Origin: Crambe crambe
Lineage: Eukaryota > Porifera > Demospongiae > Poecilosclerida > Crambeidae
Length of the DNA: 64,000 bases
Direction of reading: 5' to 3'
Assembly (NCBI GenBank): GCA_963924555.1
Contig: OZ004581.1
Coordinates: 3,472,001 to 3,536,000 of the forward strand
The notes under the pieces were generated by a model that searched no databases, was not told the DNA's origin, and worked only from the letters and a program-made list of their open reading frames with translations. The stretch's first letter is position 1; each line of letters begins with the position of its first letter. The position numbers and the translations under genes were made by a program. Shown piece by piece: positions 1 to 9,414 of this stretch.

Positions 1-99
1 GATTACTGCTGTTTTAATGAAATTCATAGCGAATCTGTAATAGTATCAAACTCCCCTAGCCTTGCGCGAGAGCCTGGCGTGAGGCTACAAACTCCCTGA

Positions 100-288
100 C
101 TCTGCACCCTTGTTCTGGAACCTGTTGCCTACACTTTGGAAATCTGTCTCTCCAGTTTCGGCTGATCTATCTCTCCTTGAATTGTTGAACTTTCTTTTTC
201 CACCCTGCGAGCAGCCTTATGTTTTCTATGCTTGTCTTCTTCGCATATCTCAACAGACTCTTGAATGCTGAATCGTATTAAACAATGG
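100..288 (+). other. Possible tail of a decayed non-LTR retrotransposon ORF
   Basis: An open stretch without ATG reads LFWNLLPTLWKS and then a Leu-rich SADLSLLELLNF segment before a stop. This resembles the LWNxLPxxLR...SLxxFKxxL tail common at the C-terminus of LINE-type polyproteins. No reverse transcriptase motif is visible upstream because the window begins here. It is a weak call from pattern only. The rest of 1-1760 shows no convincing gene; an ATG-initiated 90-codon ORF at 509-781 resembles nothing I know and has no supporting splice or domain signal. Confidence 0.2.
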
Positions 289-2165
289 TGGATGCTACAG
301 TTATTGAGAGTGACCTGTCACCATCGAATGGCTTGAGGTGAGGCAACAGAATCTACCTTGTCAGTAGTTGTCACGCAATCAAGTAATCCATCCATTGCTT
401 ATTTAACCACTATAAGTCTGAGGCCCATGGGGAAACCCCTTCATGGAGATGAGTAAGCTATCCTATAGCTATTCTGGTTTCCACTTTTAACACTGAAATC
501 GAACGTGCATGGACATATCGCCATTGTATCGTGTAGACTCACTCTGTAATAAACTACTAGCTAGCTTCTGCAGGCAAAAGGGAATAGATGTACTTATCAA
601 GAAAGCTATAGACAAATTATCGCAAGTGACCGCTTTGTGTTTTCATGGTCATAATTGTGCTGCTGATAAATTACAAGCAGTTGATAGATTGATGCATGTT
701 CTAGCAAATAAGAGTCTACGCCAGACTAAAGAAGCCGCAACCTGCTGTTCCCAATCCGTCCTAGTACTGGGAATTCAATGACAGATTATGCCCTATAATG
801 TGCATTCATCGAATATAACTTTATTGTGATGCATGCATGGGAAATAACAAGTGTGCATGTATGTAGATACCTAATGAATGGAGAAACTCTTAACTCCAAT
901 AGCACCCTGACTTCTTCTATGATATAGATTTTCTTTCTGTGCTACCCTCATCGTTGCTCACTTTTGTAGTGCATGTGTTCATGCATTTATTAGTGAACTC
1001 TATATAGGTAACAAGTAGCTATATGTCCCTCAAGTATTGGGGACTATAACTGTGTCCTGAGAGATTATAGCCACATTCTGCTGAGCTGTCCTATAATTAC
1101 ATTCCATAAGTGACCACAAACCAGGAAGTGATGCTACAATCCCAAAAACAATGAGAGTGTGATTTCAGGGATTTCTATAAAAGCAATACAGCAAGGGGAA
1201 GGCAAGCAATCCTCCATAGAGATAGTAAATTGTTTCCTGCATAATATAAATATTAAGCAGAATTTTTGGAAAGCTTGATAAGCTTGAACTATCTAGCCCT
1301 CACTTATCCAGACTACCAAATGAATGGGCTTTGTCCATATTGCTGACTATAGTTACTTATCCAACATACAGTCTCCAGATGAGTGAGCGCCCAGCGAGAC
1401 ATTGCAAATTCTATCCAGTTATCTGAAAAGTGAAAACCAAAATTCCGAGACTGCTGCACTGTACTGCTACCCTGAACAAGGACACGTACACGTGTAGGCC
1501 AAGACACATAATATGTGGACCAATCAGCACCACCTGACACTGTCAGGTGACTGTACTTAGCAAGAATACTGACAAAAGCATATTTATATCATATTAGAGC
1601 AGAAATATAATGGAAGGTACATAATTAAGTCTTTGACATGAAAGACTTTTAGTCAGGCCTGCCCAGTCTGGGAGCCTGGGAAATGAATTATTGATCTAGA
1701 AATTTGTACCTTTCACTAGAGAAATACAGTGTCTATCTGTCTGTCTGTCCATTCAATTCCATAACAGTATGGCCATAGGCAACAGAAGCTGGTATCGATT
1801 GCCTTAAATACATCAAAGTAATAATTGTTCTAAAACAAATACATTTGAAAGAAAGGGTAAAAGGGGGGGATGCCCAATGCTGCTTAACTTCGGTGATCAG
1901 ATGAGAACCGGTGTATTCAGCATGGTATGGCCATAGGCAACAGAAGCTGGTAGTGATTACCTTAAATACTGTAGGGGGAAAAAGTACCTATTCTGCCTGA
2001 GTAATAAAATGAAAGAAAGGGTACAATACCAGCTCTGTCACCCATCCAAGTACCAGACGAGAACCGATGTATTCAGCGTGGTATGGCCGTAGCTGGTAGT
2101 GATTGCCTAAATATTCATCTCGTAGAGGAAAATGCCTGAGAAATAAAGTGGTAAAAAAGGGGTGG

Positions 2166-2276
2166 AGCCTACAACACCTGCTGTTCCCAGGCGGTCACCC
2201 ACTTTCCATCAGGCCCGACGCTGCTTAACTTCTGATCACAAGAACCAGTGTATTCAACGGCCATAGACAACAGAGG
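2166..2276 (-). pseudogene. 5S rRNA pseudogene
   Basis: The 3' half (GGTGTTGTAGGC end and the C-box region) is well kept. The middle has lost the GTACTGGGC-equivalent block, and the 5' part has lost several bases around the CCATACCACG start. It is flanked by the same spacer sequence as the intact copy at 2592-2709. Confidence 0.75.
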
Positions 2277-2337
2277 CTGGTAGTGATTGCCTAAAATACT
2301 CATCTATTCTGCCCTGAGAAATATATTTGAAAAAGGA

Positions 2338-2432
2338 ACCTACAACACCTAGGCGGCCACCCACCCAAGTACTGGGCAGGCCTGACACTGCTTAACTTTG
2401 GTGATTGGACGAAAACTGTGGTAGCTATATGG
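2338..2432 (-). pseudogene. 5S rRNA pseudogene
   Basis: This copy is recognisable throughout, but it lacks about ten bases near the 3' end (the CAGCAGG block) and carries many substitutions in the 5' half. The remainder keeps the order seen in the intact copy. It is probably not a functional 5S gene. Confidence 0.7.
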
Positions 2433-2591
2433 CCATAGGCAACAGAGGCTGTAGTCAGGTTGGTAGTGATTGCCTATATATATTGTTATATTGTAGGAGA
2501 AAAAATGTTGCCTGCAAAGCTGAAAAAATGGTAAACATACCTTCTGAACAAGTAAAGGAAAAATGTTTATTCTAAGAAACAAGAAAAAGAA

Positions 2592-2709
2592 GCCTACAAC
2601 ACCTGCTGTTCCCAGGCGGTCACCCATCCAAGTACTGGGCAGGCCCGACGCTGCTTAACTTCGGTGATCGGACGAGAACCGGTGTATTCAACGTGGTATG
2701 GCCGTAGGC
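2592..2709 (-). rRNA. 5S ribosomal RNA, intact copy
   Basis: The reverse strand carries a 118-nt sequence with the eukaryotic 5S order: a GCCTACGGCCATACCAC start, an internal A-box-like AAGTTAAGCAGCGTCGG, a C-box-like GTACTTGGATGGGTGACC, and an end in GGTGTTGTAGGC. The first and last seven bases can pair (GCCTACG/TGTAGGC-type helix I). On the minus strand the gene is followed at once by TTCTTTTT, a typical RNA polymerase III stop. Unlike its neighbours it has no internal deletion. This sequence is a structural component of the large ribosomal subunit; whether this particular locus is transcribed cannot be told from sequence. Confidence 0.9.
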
Positions 2710-2981
2710 AACGTAAGTAGGCAGTGACTGCCTTAAATACTTGTCATTGTACATTATAGGGAATAAAATATTCTGCCTGAGAAATAAGAAAGGGGGAAAA
2801 AAGCCTACAACACCTGCTGTTCCCAGGCGGTCACCCATCCAAAATACTTGTCATTGTAGGGGGAAAAAAAAATTACTATCCCTGAGAAATAACATTCGAA
2901 AGAAAGGGGAAAAAGAAAAGAAAAAGAAATAGCCTACAGCACCTTAGCGGTCACTCATCCAAGTACGGGTAGGCCCTAGTC

Positions 2982-3036
2982 TCATGAACCAGACCCTATG
3001 CGTGAAAAAGCAGAAGGGTCTGGTGAGTGTGCTATA
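2982..3036. repeat. MITE-like foldback end (TAGTCTC...CCAGACCC family)
   Basis: This segment starts TAGTCTCATGAACCAGACCC and contains an inverted AGACCC/GGGTCT pair. Related copies occur at 17776-17940, 55778-55850 and about 56335-56380, so this is a dispersed family. The rest of 2976-4481 shows no gene. It holds a direct repeat (ATCTTTGCATAAGAAAT at about 3308 and 3652) and a GAGAAAAAATATTTATTC block at about 3420 that matches the foldback at 53152-53420. Confidence 0.5.
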
Positions 3037-4481
3037 CCAGTTTGGTCGCATTTACGTGAGCACATGATTCTCCATAAGCAATACATGCAAAAGTATTATC
3101 GTTCAAATTCCTGGGGAATGCAACTGGCTTGCAAATTATTTTATCACAGTCACAGGATCTAGGAGTTGAACTACATTGATGGAGAATTCTCATGATATCA
3201 GGTTAGAGATAGCAAACCAAAGGTAGCAGCTTCACTCAACTTACCGCCTGAAGAGAAAGCGAAGAGAGCGCCTTGCGTGCGCATGTTATTACTAATGATA
3301 TTCATAATCTTTGCATAAGAAATACACATACCATATTTTTCATGGTGGTTAATTTGGTGACTCGGTGGAGTTAGTATGCATAATTGGAACTACATAATTA
3401 TGGCTGGAATGTCACACACTGAGAAAAAATATTTATTCTAAATGAAATAGGCATGGCTGTGCATTAATAATAGAGCCTACTCCTAATTTCAATGATTGGG
3501 AGTGAAGTAGGGATAGAAGTTGGGTAATATGGGTGTATGGTTAACTTTTTACACGCCATCCCAACTTACCTGAAATAAACTTTATTTCTTGAAACTACAT
3601 TGCTAATTAGCTATACAGATTGAGAAAATTTTTTGTGGATTTGTGGTTTAATCTTTGCATAAGAAATGCACATACCATAGCCAGCAGGGTAATGGATTTT
3701 GAAATTTCACCCACGAAAATTGTACATGACAGCAATGACCATTAAGCAATATTTATACTCTGCAAATTAATTTAAAAAAAAACACAGAACTGGTGCTTAT
3801 AGCTATATATTAATATCCCATAGCTTTAATGTCTAAAGGAAATACTTTTGGTGACACAAGACTTTCTGGAGTGTTGCTAGAGAAATTCTATCAAGGCAAC
3901 TTCAGTTTTTTTGTGGTAAGAACATCATAGTCTACTGCTTGGGACTAGTACTCTTTCTAGCTTCTTTGGCTCTTCACCTCACTTAAGGTGCAGGTATGGA
4001 AGTATGCCAAAGTCTTCCAATGTCCTAAGCCATGAACTTTAAAAAATTAATGTGCAAGATTAATGCATACTCAACAATTGATTACATCATGGATTTCTAG
4101 CTATGGTTAAATTTTGTAGCTAATCATGGTTAATTGTGAAAGTAAAATTGCTCCAGGGTAACTTTTAAAAACTATAATGGTATAGTTATAAAAACTCTAT
4201 CATGGGAATAAATACAGCTATGATAATGATCATTTTGAAAATGATAAGTGAAACAATTTTCAATACTCTTCTACCAAGCAAAGCAAACTTTTCAACTAGC
4301 TATACAACAACATACATAATCAGTATTATATCATCACAGTAACGGTAATAAAAACTGTTATGTTGAATATAAAAGAGTTACTCTTCTAGCTAAGCAAGCT
4401 ACATATATAATTTTCTTCAAGTAGCTCTACTGCAGTATACATTTCATCACTAGCTATATCTCTATACGTAGCTACATAGTT

Positions 4482-7400
4482 ATGGAATCTGAAGTTCTTC
4501 TAATCTTCTTTGCATTTGTATTAACTGCTCCACAATGTCATGTGACCGAAGGTGCAACATGGTATGTGAGACCAGACGGCACGAATGAAACCGAATGTCC
4601 CATTAATATAACAGCCAGTTCTTTGCACAACTGCAAAAATTTGTCAGAATATGCCAGAGATGTGGACAGGTATTTCACTAATGATACAGTTATTGAATTT
4701 CTTGATGGGAACCATAGTCTCTTGAGTTTATTAGTAGTCTATGGCGTTCATAATTTATCACTAATAGGTAGACCAAGTGGACAGAGCACTACTATTCAGT
4801 GCAATATACATAGTGAACACAGAGGAGGGTTCATATTCAATGATTGTAGTCATATACACCTATACAATATCGTGATAGTATCATGTGGAGCAAGAGATCC
4901 AGGTTATCATTACAGTACTTTGTCTTTTCAAAGGGTGACTAATATCAGTATCAAGAATGTTGAAGTTTCGAAAGGCAAAGGATTTGGCCTGAGTGTTAAT
5001 AAATGCATTGGAAAGATTATAGTTGAGAAATCATCCTTCCACAATAATAAAGGGCTGACGTACTCAGGAGGTAATGCCAAATTTACATACAAAGACTGTC
5101 CAATGAACATTACTAATATTTTAGTGATAAACTCGTCAAACTTTACTGAAGGTAAGAGTCACAATGATTACATGACAAGATCCAAAGCAAGTGGAATAGT
5201 GATAGTATCATACTGTAATAACTATCTGGAGATCAAAATGGAACAAGTCAGAGTGGAGAATAATCTTGGTGGCAACATTGCTTTCATTATGAAAGACTCA
5301 ACTTACGAGAAATACTGGAATATTGTGATAGATAATTGTTTGGTTGCTAGCGGTATTGGGAAGAATGGAGCTGGATTATTTTTCATGTCCAAATTCTATT
5401 CACATGAATATAATAGGTGCAGTAGAAATGGCAGCAACATCTTGAGAGTTATGCGAACAAATTTTTCAAGCAACACCGTTATGAATGATGGAGGTGCATT
5501 TCTGGTGAATATTCATGACTCAGACTGTACACCTCACCAGATTGAAATCACTGATTCCATCTTTTGCCACAATTTAGTTACCAAATCTTCAGGGCATAGT
5601 TCAGCTATCAAGATTCAGAAAGATAGCATACCTGGATTCTACACTAGAACTTTACCAATTCATAAATTCCGTTTATCAAGGACAATATTTCTCTACAACA
5701 CCATTAATGTGTCTGAACTCACTCAGGTTTCAGTAATGGAGGTATTGAATGTTGAAAAGATGGAGATATCTGATTGTAATTTCACAGATAACATAGGCAC
5801 AGCTATGTCTCTACGAGCATCAAATGTAATTTTTTCTGGGAAAGTAGTATTTGAAAACAATGCTGCTACCAATGGAGGAGCGTTGAAATTTTGCGAATCA
5901 TCTGCCATGTTTATTAATAGCAACACAACTATGATATTTAGGCACAACAGAGCAAATGCAACTGGTGGAGCTATATTTTCCCAACAACCATGTCTTGATG
6001 AACCCACTGCATGTTTCTTCCAACCCAATGTCAACACATCGTGGGTGAGTTCCCTTAAAAATGAAAGTCATATACTTTTAGAGTTTATAAACAATTCGGC
6101 ACTGATAGCTGGAGATGCAATATATGGAGGAGACATTGAAAACTGTTATACATACAACAAATTTATAACACAAGAAGGGGAACAGCCAAGTTTCTTTGCT
6201 TCCCATAAAATATTTGAAACTATATTTGATATGAATGCACAGGATGATAATAGCAGCATGGTGGCATCAGATCCTTTCAAAGTTTCATTTTGTGAGCCAA
6301 ATGTTGAGAATGAAAGTCTCAATGTAATTCCTGGCAAAGTATTCCATATCAGCATGGTAGCAAAAGGACAGCATAATGGAGTTGTTCCTGCAACAATCAA
6401 TGGTAGAATACTAAACAAATCCCTTCAGAACACTACAACAATCCACATGGATCACCCTATCGCTCTCCCTAAGATTTGCGGTTTATTCAACCTCACCCTG
6501 AAAATGAAGTACCACATATCAAAACAACCTGTAATTTTACAGTTCGAGGTAGAGCACATCAGTGCATCGATAGGACAGGATAAAAATGCCTACATACATT
6601 TATCTGTTCAAGAATGCCCTTGGGGCTTCCAGTTAAAAGACGGTGTGTGTGATTGCAGTTATAAATATGGTTACAATTGTAACCTCCAGAAACTAATTAT
6701 CATCAAGAATCTAGTGATCATTTCTTGGATGGGCTGCCAAGCATCCAAAAATAAAAGTTTATGTAGAAATGATATAATATTAATGGCAAAAAACTGTGGC
6801 CGTTTTGGATATTGTGATAATAGTATATCTGAATTCAAGGAGGAGACCATTGACAGTCAATGTGCACAGGGTAGGACTGGTGTGCTATGTGGTGAATGTA
6901 AAAGAAATCTCAGCTTAATGCTTGGAACAAGTCGATGCAAGCCATGCTCAAATAAGTATGTTGGTCTAATCGTTGTCTACCTTGTTGCTGGAATACTACT
7001 CATTGTCATACTCACAGCCTTTAATTTCACAGTCACTAATGGCACACTATATGGACTAATTTTTTATGCCAACTTCATCCATGCTAATCATGCTACCCTG
7101 TTCCCTCGTTTCTACAATGAAGATATTTTGCGTATTTTTATTGCATGGTTGAATATAGACTTTGGTATTGAGGTGTGCTTATACAATGGATTAGATGCAT
7201 ACCAAATGACCTGGTTACAATTTGGGTACATTTTCTACATGTGGACACTGCAAGTCATCATTGTGATTTTGTGTCGTAGGTATGTGTTTTTCACACGAAT
7301 GTTTGGTAGGAATGTTACTAAAGTATTATCCACATTGATACTCCTGTGTTTTTCTAAAGCTATGCAAACCATACAAGATACACTTGAGTTTACCACTTTG

Positions 7401-8216
7401 CTTAGCATTACCTCCAAAAACCATCAGATTCACATTTTAAAATATTTTGTAACGTCTTTGGATGGAAATATGGAGTACTTATCTCCTGAACATATACCTC
7501 AATTCGTATTTGCTATTTTTCTGATGATTGTGCTATTGATTTTTTCTTTGTGTCTTGTATTCATTAAAATACTGACAAGTTTATCGAGTGCAAGATGTTT
7601 TGGATGGGTTGCAAGGTTACTACCATTTTTTGACACGTTTACTGGACCTTGTAATCAAAACTATGCCTTCTGGCCTGGCCTATTGTTCTTCATCCGAGGA
7701 AGTCTGTACCTCACCTATGCTACAAAAGCTAAATATCCGGATTTTCAACTGATCATCACAGGTTGTGCAGCTGCTTTAATCATTGTTCTTTCATTTTTGA
7801 CACCAAAAGGTGTGTACAAGAAATGGTCACTCAACTTACTTGAACTTTCATACATTTTAAATCTGTCATTCACTTGTGGACTTGTGGCCTTCATGAATAA
7901 CACAAGACGACCTGACAAAAAGCTCATATCAGCAATCAGCCATGTATCTGTTTCCATAGCATTAATCTCATTTGTGGTCTTTCATTTCAGAAATCACTTC
8001 AGGACACTAACAGTAAAATGTTGCAGTGGTGCTCTCAAGATGCTTCATACAAAGAAAAAGCAGAAGAAAGAACTGCAAAACATTGTGACTCATTCTGAGG
8101 TCTGTGTGAGTGTAGAGTCACAAGATGGCGAGAGAGATCCATTACTTCCTATATCGGGTCCTCCTGTTATCCGTGCTTATGACAACTTCAGAGAATCACT
8201 GATGGAAGATAACTGA
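4482..8216 (+). CDS. Pmp-repeat beta-helix ectodomain fused to a polytopic membrane module
   Basis: A single uninterrupted ORF of 1244 aa, opening with a hydrophobic signal peptide (about residues 1-23). Residues about 24-700 form a large N-glycosylation-rich ectodomain with repeats of the FxxN...GGA(I/L) type seen in polymorphic outer-membrane (Pmp) beta-helices, e.g. FENNAATNGGALKF near 456 and FRHNRANATGGAIF near 485. A Cys-rich linker follows (about 712-825), including CPWGF, CDCSY, GVLCGEC and CKPC. From about 825 there are roughly nine or ten membrane segments, with landmarks LIFYANFIHANHATLFP, IAWLNIDFGIEVC and the FWPGLLFFIRGSLYL segment. The tail is cytosolic. The C-terminal module matches, from memory, a recurring uncharacterised family in sponge and cnidarian gene sets. 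A surface receptor or adhesion role is inference. The ATG at 4482 is the first in frame and directly precedes the signal peptide. Confidence 0.85.
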   Translation: MESEVLLIFFAFVLTAPQCHVTEGATWYVRPDGTNETECPINITASSLHNCKNLSEYARDVDRYFTNDTVIEFLDGNHSLLSLLVVYGVHNLSLIGRPSGQSTTIQCNIHSEHRGGFIFNDCSHIHLYNIVIVSCGARDPGYHYSTLSFQRVTNISIKNVEVSKGKGFGLSVNKCIGKIIVEKSSFHNNKGLTYSGGNAKFTYKDCPMNITNILVINSSNFTEGKSHNDYMTRSKASGIVIVSYCNNYLEIKMEQVRVENNLGGNIAFIMKDSTYEKYWNIVIDNCLVASGIGKNGAGLFFMSKFYSHEYNRCSRNGSNILRVMRTNFSSNTVMNDGGAFLVNIHDSDCTPHQIEITDSIFCHNLVTKSSGHSSAIKIQKDSIPGFYTRTLPIHKFRLSRTIFLYNTINVSELTQVSVMEVLNVEKMEISDCNFTDNIGTAMSLRASNVIFSGKVVFENNAATNGGALKFCESSAMFINSNTTMIFRHNRANATGGAIFSQQPCLDEPTACFFQPNVNTSWVSSLKNESHILLEFINNSALIAGDAIYGGDIENCYTYNKFITQEGEQPSFFASHKIFETIFDMNAQDDNSSMVASDPFKVSFCEPNVENESLNVIPGKVFHISMVAKGQHNGVVPATINGRILNKSLQNTTTIHMDHPIALPKICGLFNLTLKMKYHISKQPVILQFEVEHISASIGQDKNAYIHLSVQECPWGFQLKDGVCDCSYKYGYNCNLQKLIIIKNLVIISWMGCQASKNKSLCRNDIILMAKNCGRFGYCDNSISEFKEETIDSQCAQGRTGVLCGECKRNLSLMLGTSRCKPCSNKYVGLIVVYLVAGILLIVILTAFNFTVTNGTLYGLIFYANFIHANHATLFPRFYNEDILRIFIAWLNIDFGIEVCLYNGLDAYQMTWLQFGYIFYMWTLQVIIVILCRRYVFFTRMFGRNVTKVLSTLILLCFSKAMQTIQDTLEFTTLLSITSKNHQIHILKYFVTSLDGNMEYLSPEHIPQFVFAIFLMIVLLIFSLCLVFIKILTSLSSARCFGWVARLLPFFDTFTGPCNQNYAFWPGLLFFIRGSLYLTYATKAKYPDFQLIITGCAAALIIVLSFLTPKGVYKKWSLNLLELSYILNLSFTCGLVAFMNNTRRPDKKLISAISHVSVSIALISFVVFHFRNHFRTLTVKCCSGALKMLHTKKKQKKELQNIVTHSEVCVSVESQDGERDPLLPISGPPVIRAYDNFRESLMEDN

Positions 8217-8431
8217 ATTTGTATCATGGTCATGTCTTCCCATTGAGATAGTTTCAACTTGTTTGACAATATCTGAACTCTCATTTTGTATCATATATGT
8301 AGCTAGTTAGTTTCAATTACTAAGTCTAAAATCGAGGGACTGTTTCTCTTGCTTAATTCTTGTATGTGTGCAATTAGCTATTCAGGATCAGGTTAAAATG
8401 ATATTTGACTTGTCATTGTTGACACTTTTTT

Positions 8432-8437
8432 AATAAA
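8432..8437 (+). promoter_or_regulatory. Polyadenylation signal AATAAA of the Pmp-repeat gene
   Basis: A canonical AATAAA lies 216 bases after the stop codon of the gene ending at 8216, in a plausible 3' UTR position. The remaining intergenic DNA up to 9414 separates two convergent genes. It shows no coding signal. Confidence 0.6.
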
Positions 8438-9207
8438 GATTGTGATACCATACAAAGGTAATATGCAGCTATAGTATTCATAGCTATAGCACTTGAGATC
8501 CTTTGGGGGGAGTATTGCATAATGTTAGCGGAGGGAGAATTATCATGACCACAGTTATGATTCCATGTCTATCACTGGCACAGAGTAATTGGAAAACCTG
8601 CTTTGGAGTGTTGTTTCATTATATTCATAAGGATAAGAAGCACCCTGTTAAGCTGCTAAATCTACAGGAATGACATGCACCATGCACAGAACTCTATATT
8701 ATTATTACTGCTAGCTGAGTTCTACTTATAATGATGCTATTCCTTTCATGCTTATCATAAACATCCAAAAGTGTAGCATTTCCATTGCTACAACAATAGT
8801 CAGTATTTATGATCAGGATCTTTTCTCCTGATAAACTTCCAATATGTCAACAAATTAGCCATAGCTGGAGATATCATAAGATTATCAATTGAGCTATTCT
8901 GAAAATCTGAAGTGGCTATTAATGAAGATTTCCAGTTGATATTTCCTCTGTTGAGAAGACAATCCTCACAGTTTTTCCTTGTTTATCAAATTGATTTACC
9001 CTCATTATCATGTGGTTTGTTTATGTACTACTAACTATCATCCTTCAAGCTTCTTATATGAATGCAGTATTTTTGGTTTGGTTTTGTTTTGATTTGTTGT
9101 TTTGTTCTTAACCCAGCATACCTGTGAATATCACTTATCTACATTTTGACTGAAATGTGTTCACCTTATGCTAGTCTAAGTAGGTAATGGTCGACAAATA
9201 TACAATA

Positions 9208-9217
9208 GCGCATGCGC
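9208..9217. promoter_or_regulatory. Palindromic GCGCATGCGC (NRF1-like) site
   Basis: A perfect 10-bp palindrome matching the NRF1 consensus. It lies between two convergent genes, where a promoter is not expected. The core GCATGCGC recurs at about 35113, 40916, 55151, 58108, 61614 and 61728, often within repeats, so here it may be repeat-derived rather than a working promoter element. Confidence 0.3.
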
Positions 9218-9414
9218 ATTGCAGTATAACCAGACCTCACGCATGAGCTGTACAGTACAGTATTCAAAGCAAACAATAACAAAAAAGCTACAGTGATAGC
9301 TAGCAACTGTATTACTCAATACTGTTACACCACACTTCCAGCACTATATACGCCTCAGTGCTAAGGAGGCAAATACAGTGCCGAGGTGAAATAATTTGCT
9401 GTACAAGAGTTTTA

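Larger units (their letters stand above)
1768..2975 (-). repeat. Decayed tandem 5S rRNA gene cluster
   Basis: At least seven 5S-derived segments lie in the same (minus) orientation, with shared spacer sequence (a block containing GGCAACAGAAGCTGGTAGTG and an AAATACT-rich part). Partial or mutated copies are at about 1768-1785, 1870-1940, 2025-2095, 2166-2276 and 2338-2432. One full copy is at 2592-2709. A copy reduced to its 3' end is at 2803-2840, and another 3' remnant is at 2932-2972. The copies differ by internal deletions, for example loss of the middle third in the 2025-2095 copy. The spacing of about 130-250 bp suggests a former tandem 5S repeat or local retroposition of a 5S unit. Most copies look like pseudogenes. 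Confidence 0.85.

Noticed and set aside
509..781. 90-codon plus-strand ORF starting MDISPLYRVDSL
   Set aside because: No recognisable domain, no splice context and no neighbour support; it is of a size expected by chance in this AT-rich DNA.
2349..2932. Several ORFs across the 5S cluster
   Set aside because: They are translations of 5S-derived sequence and its spacer, and they repeat one another because the DNA repeats.
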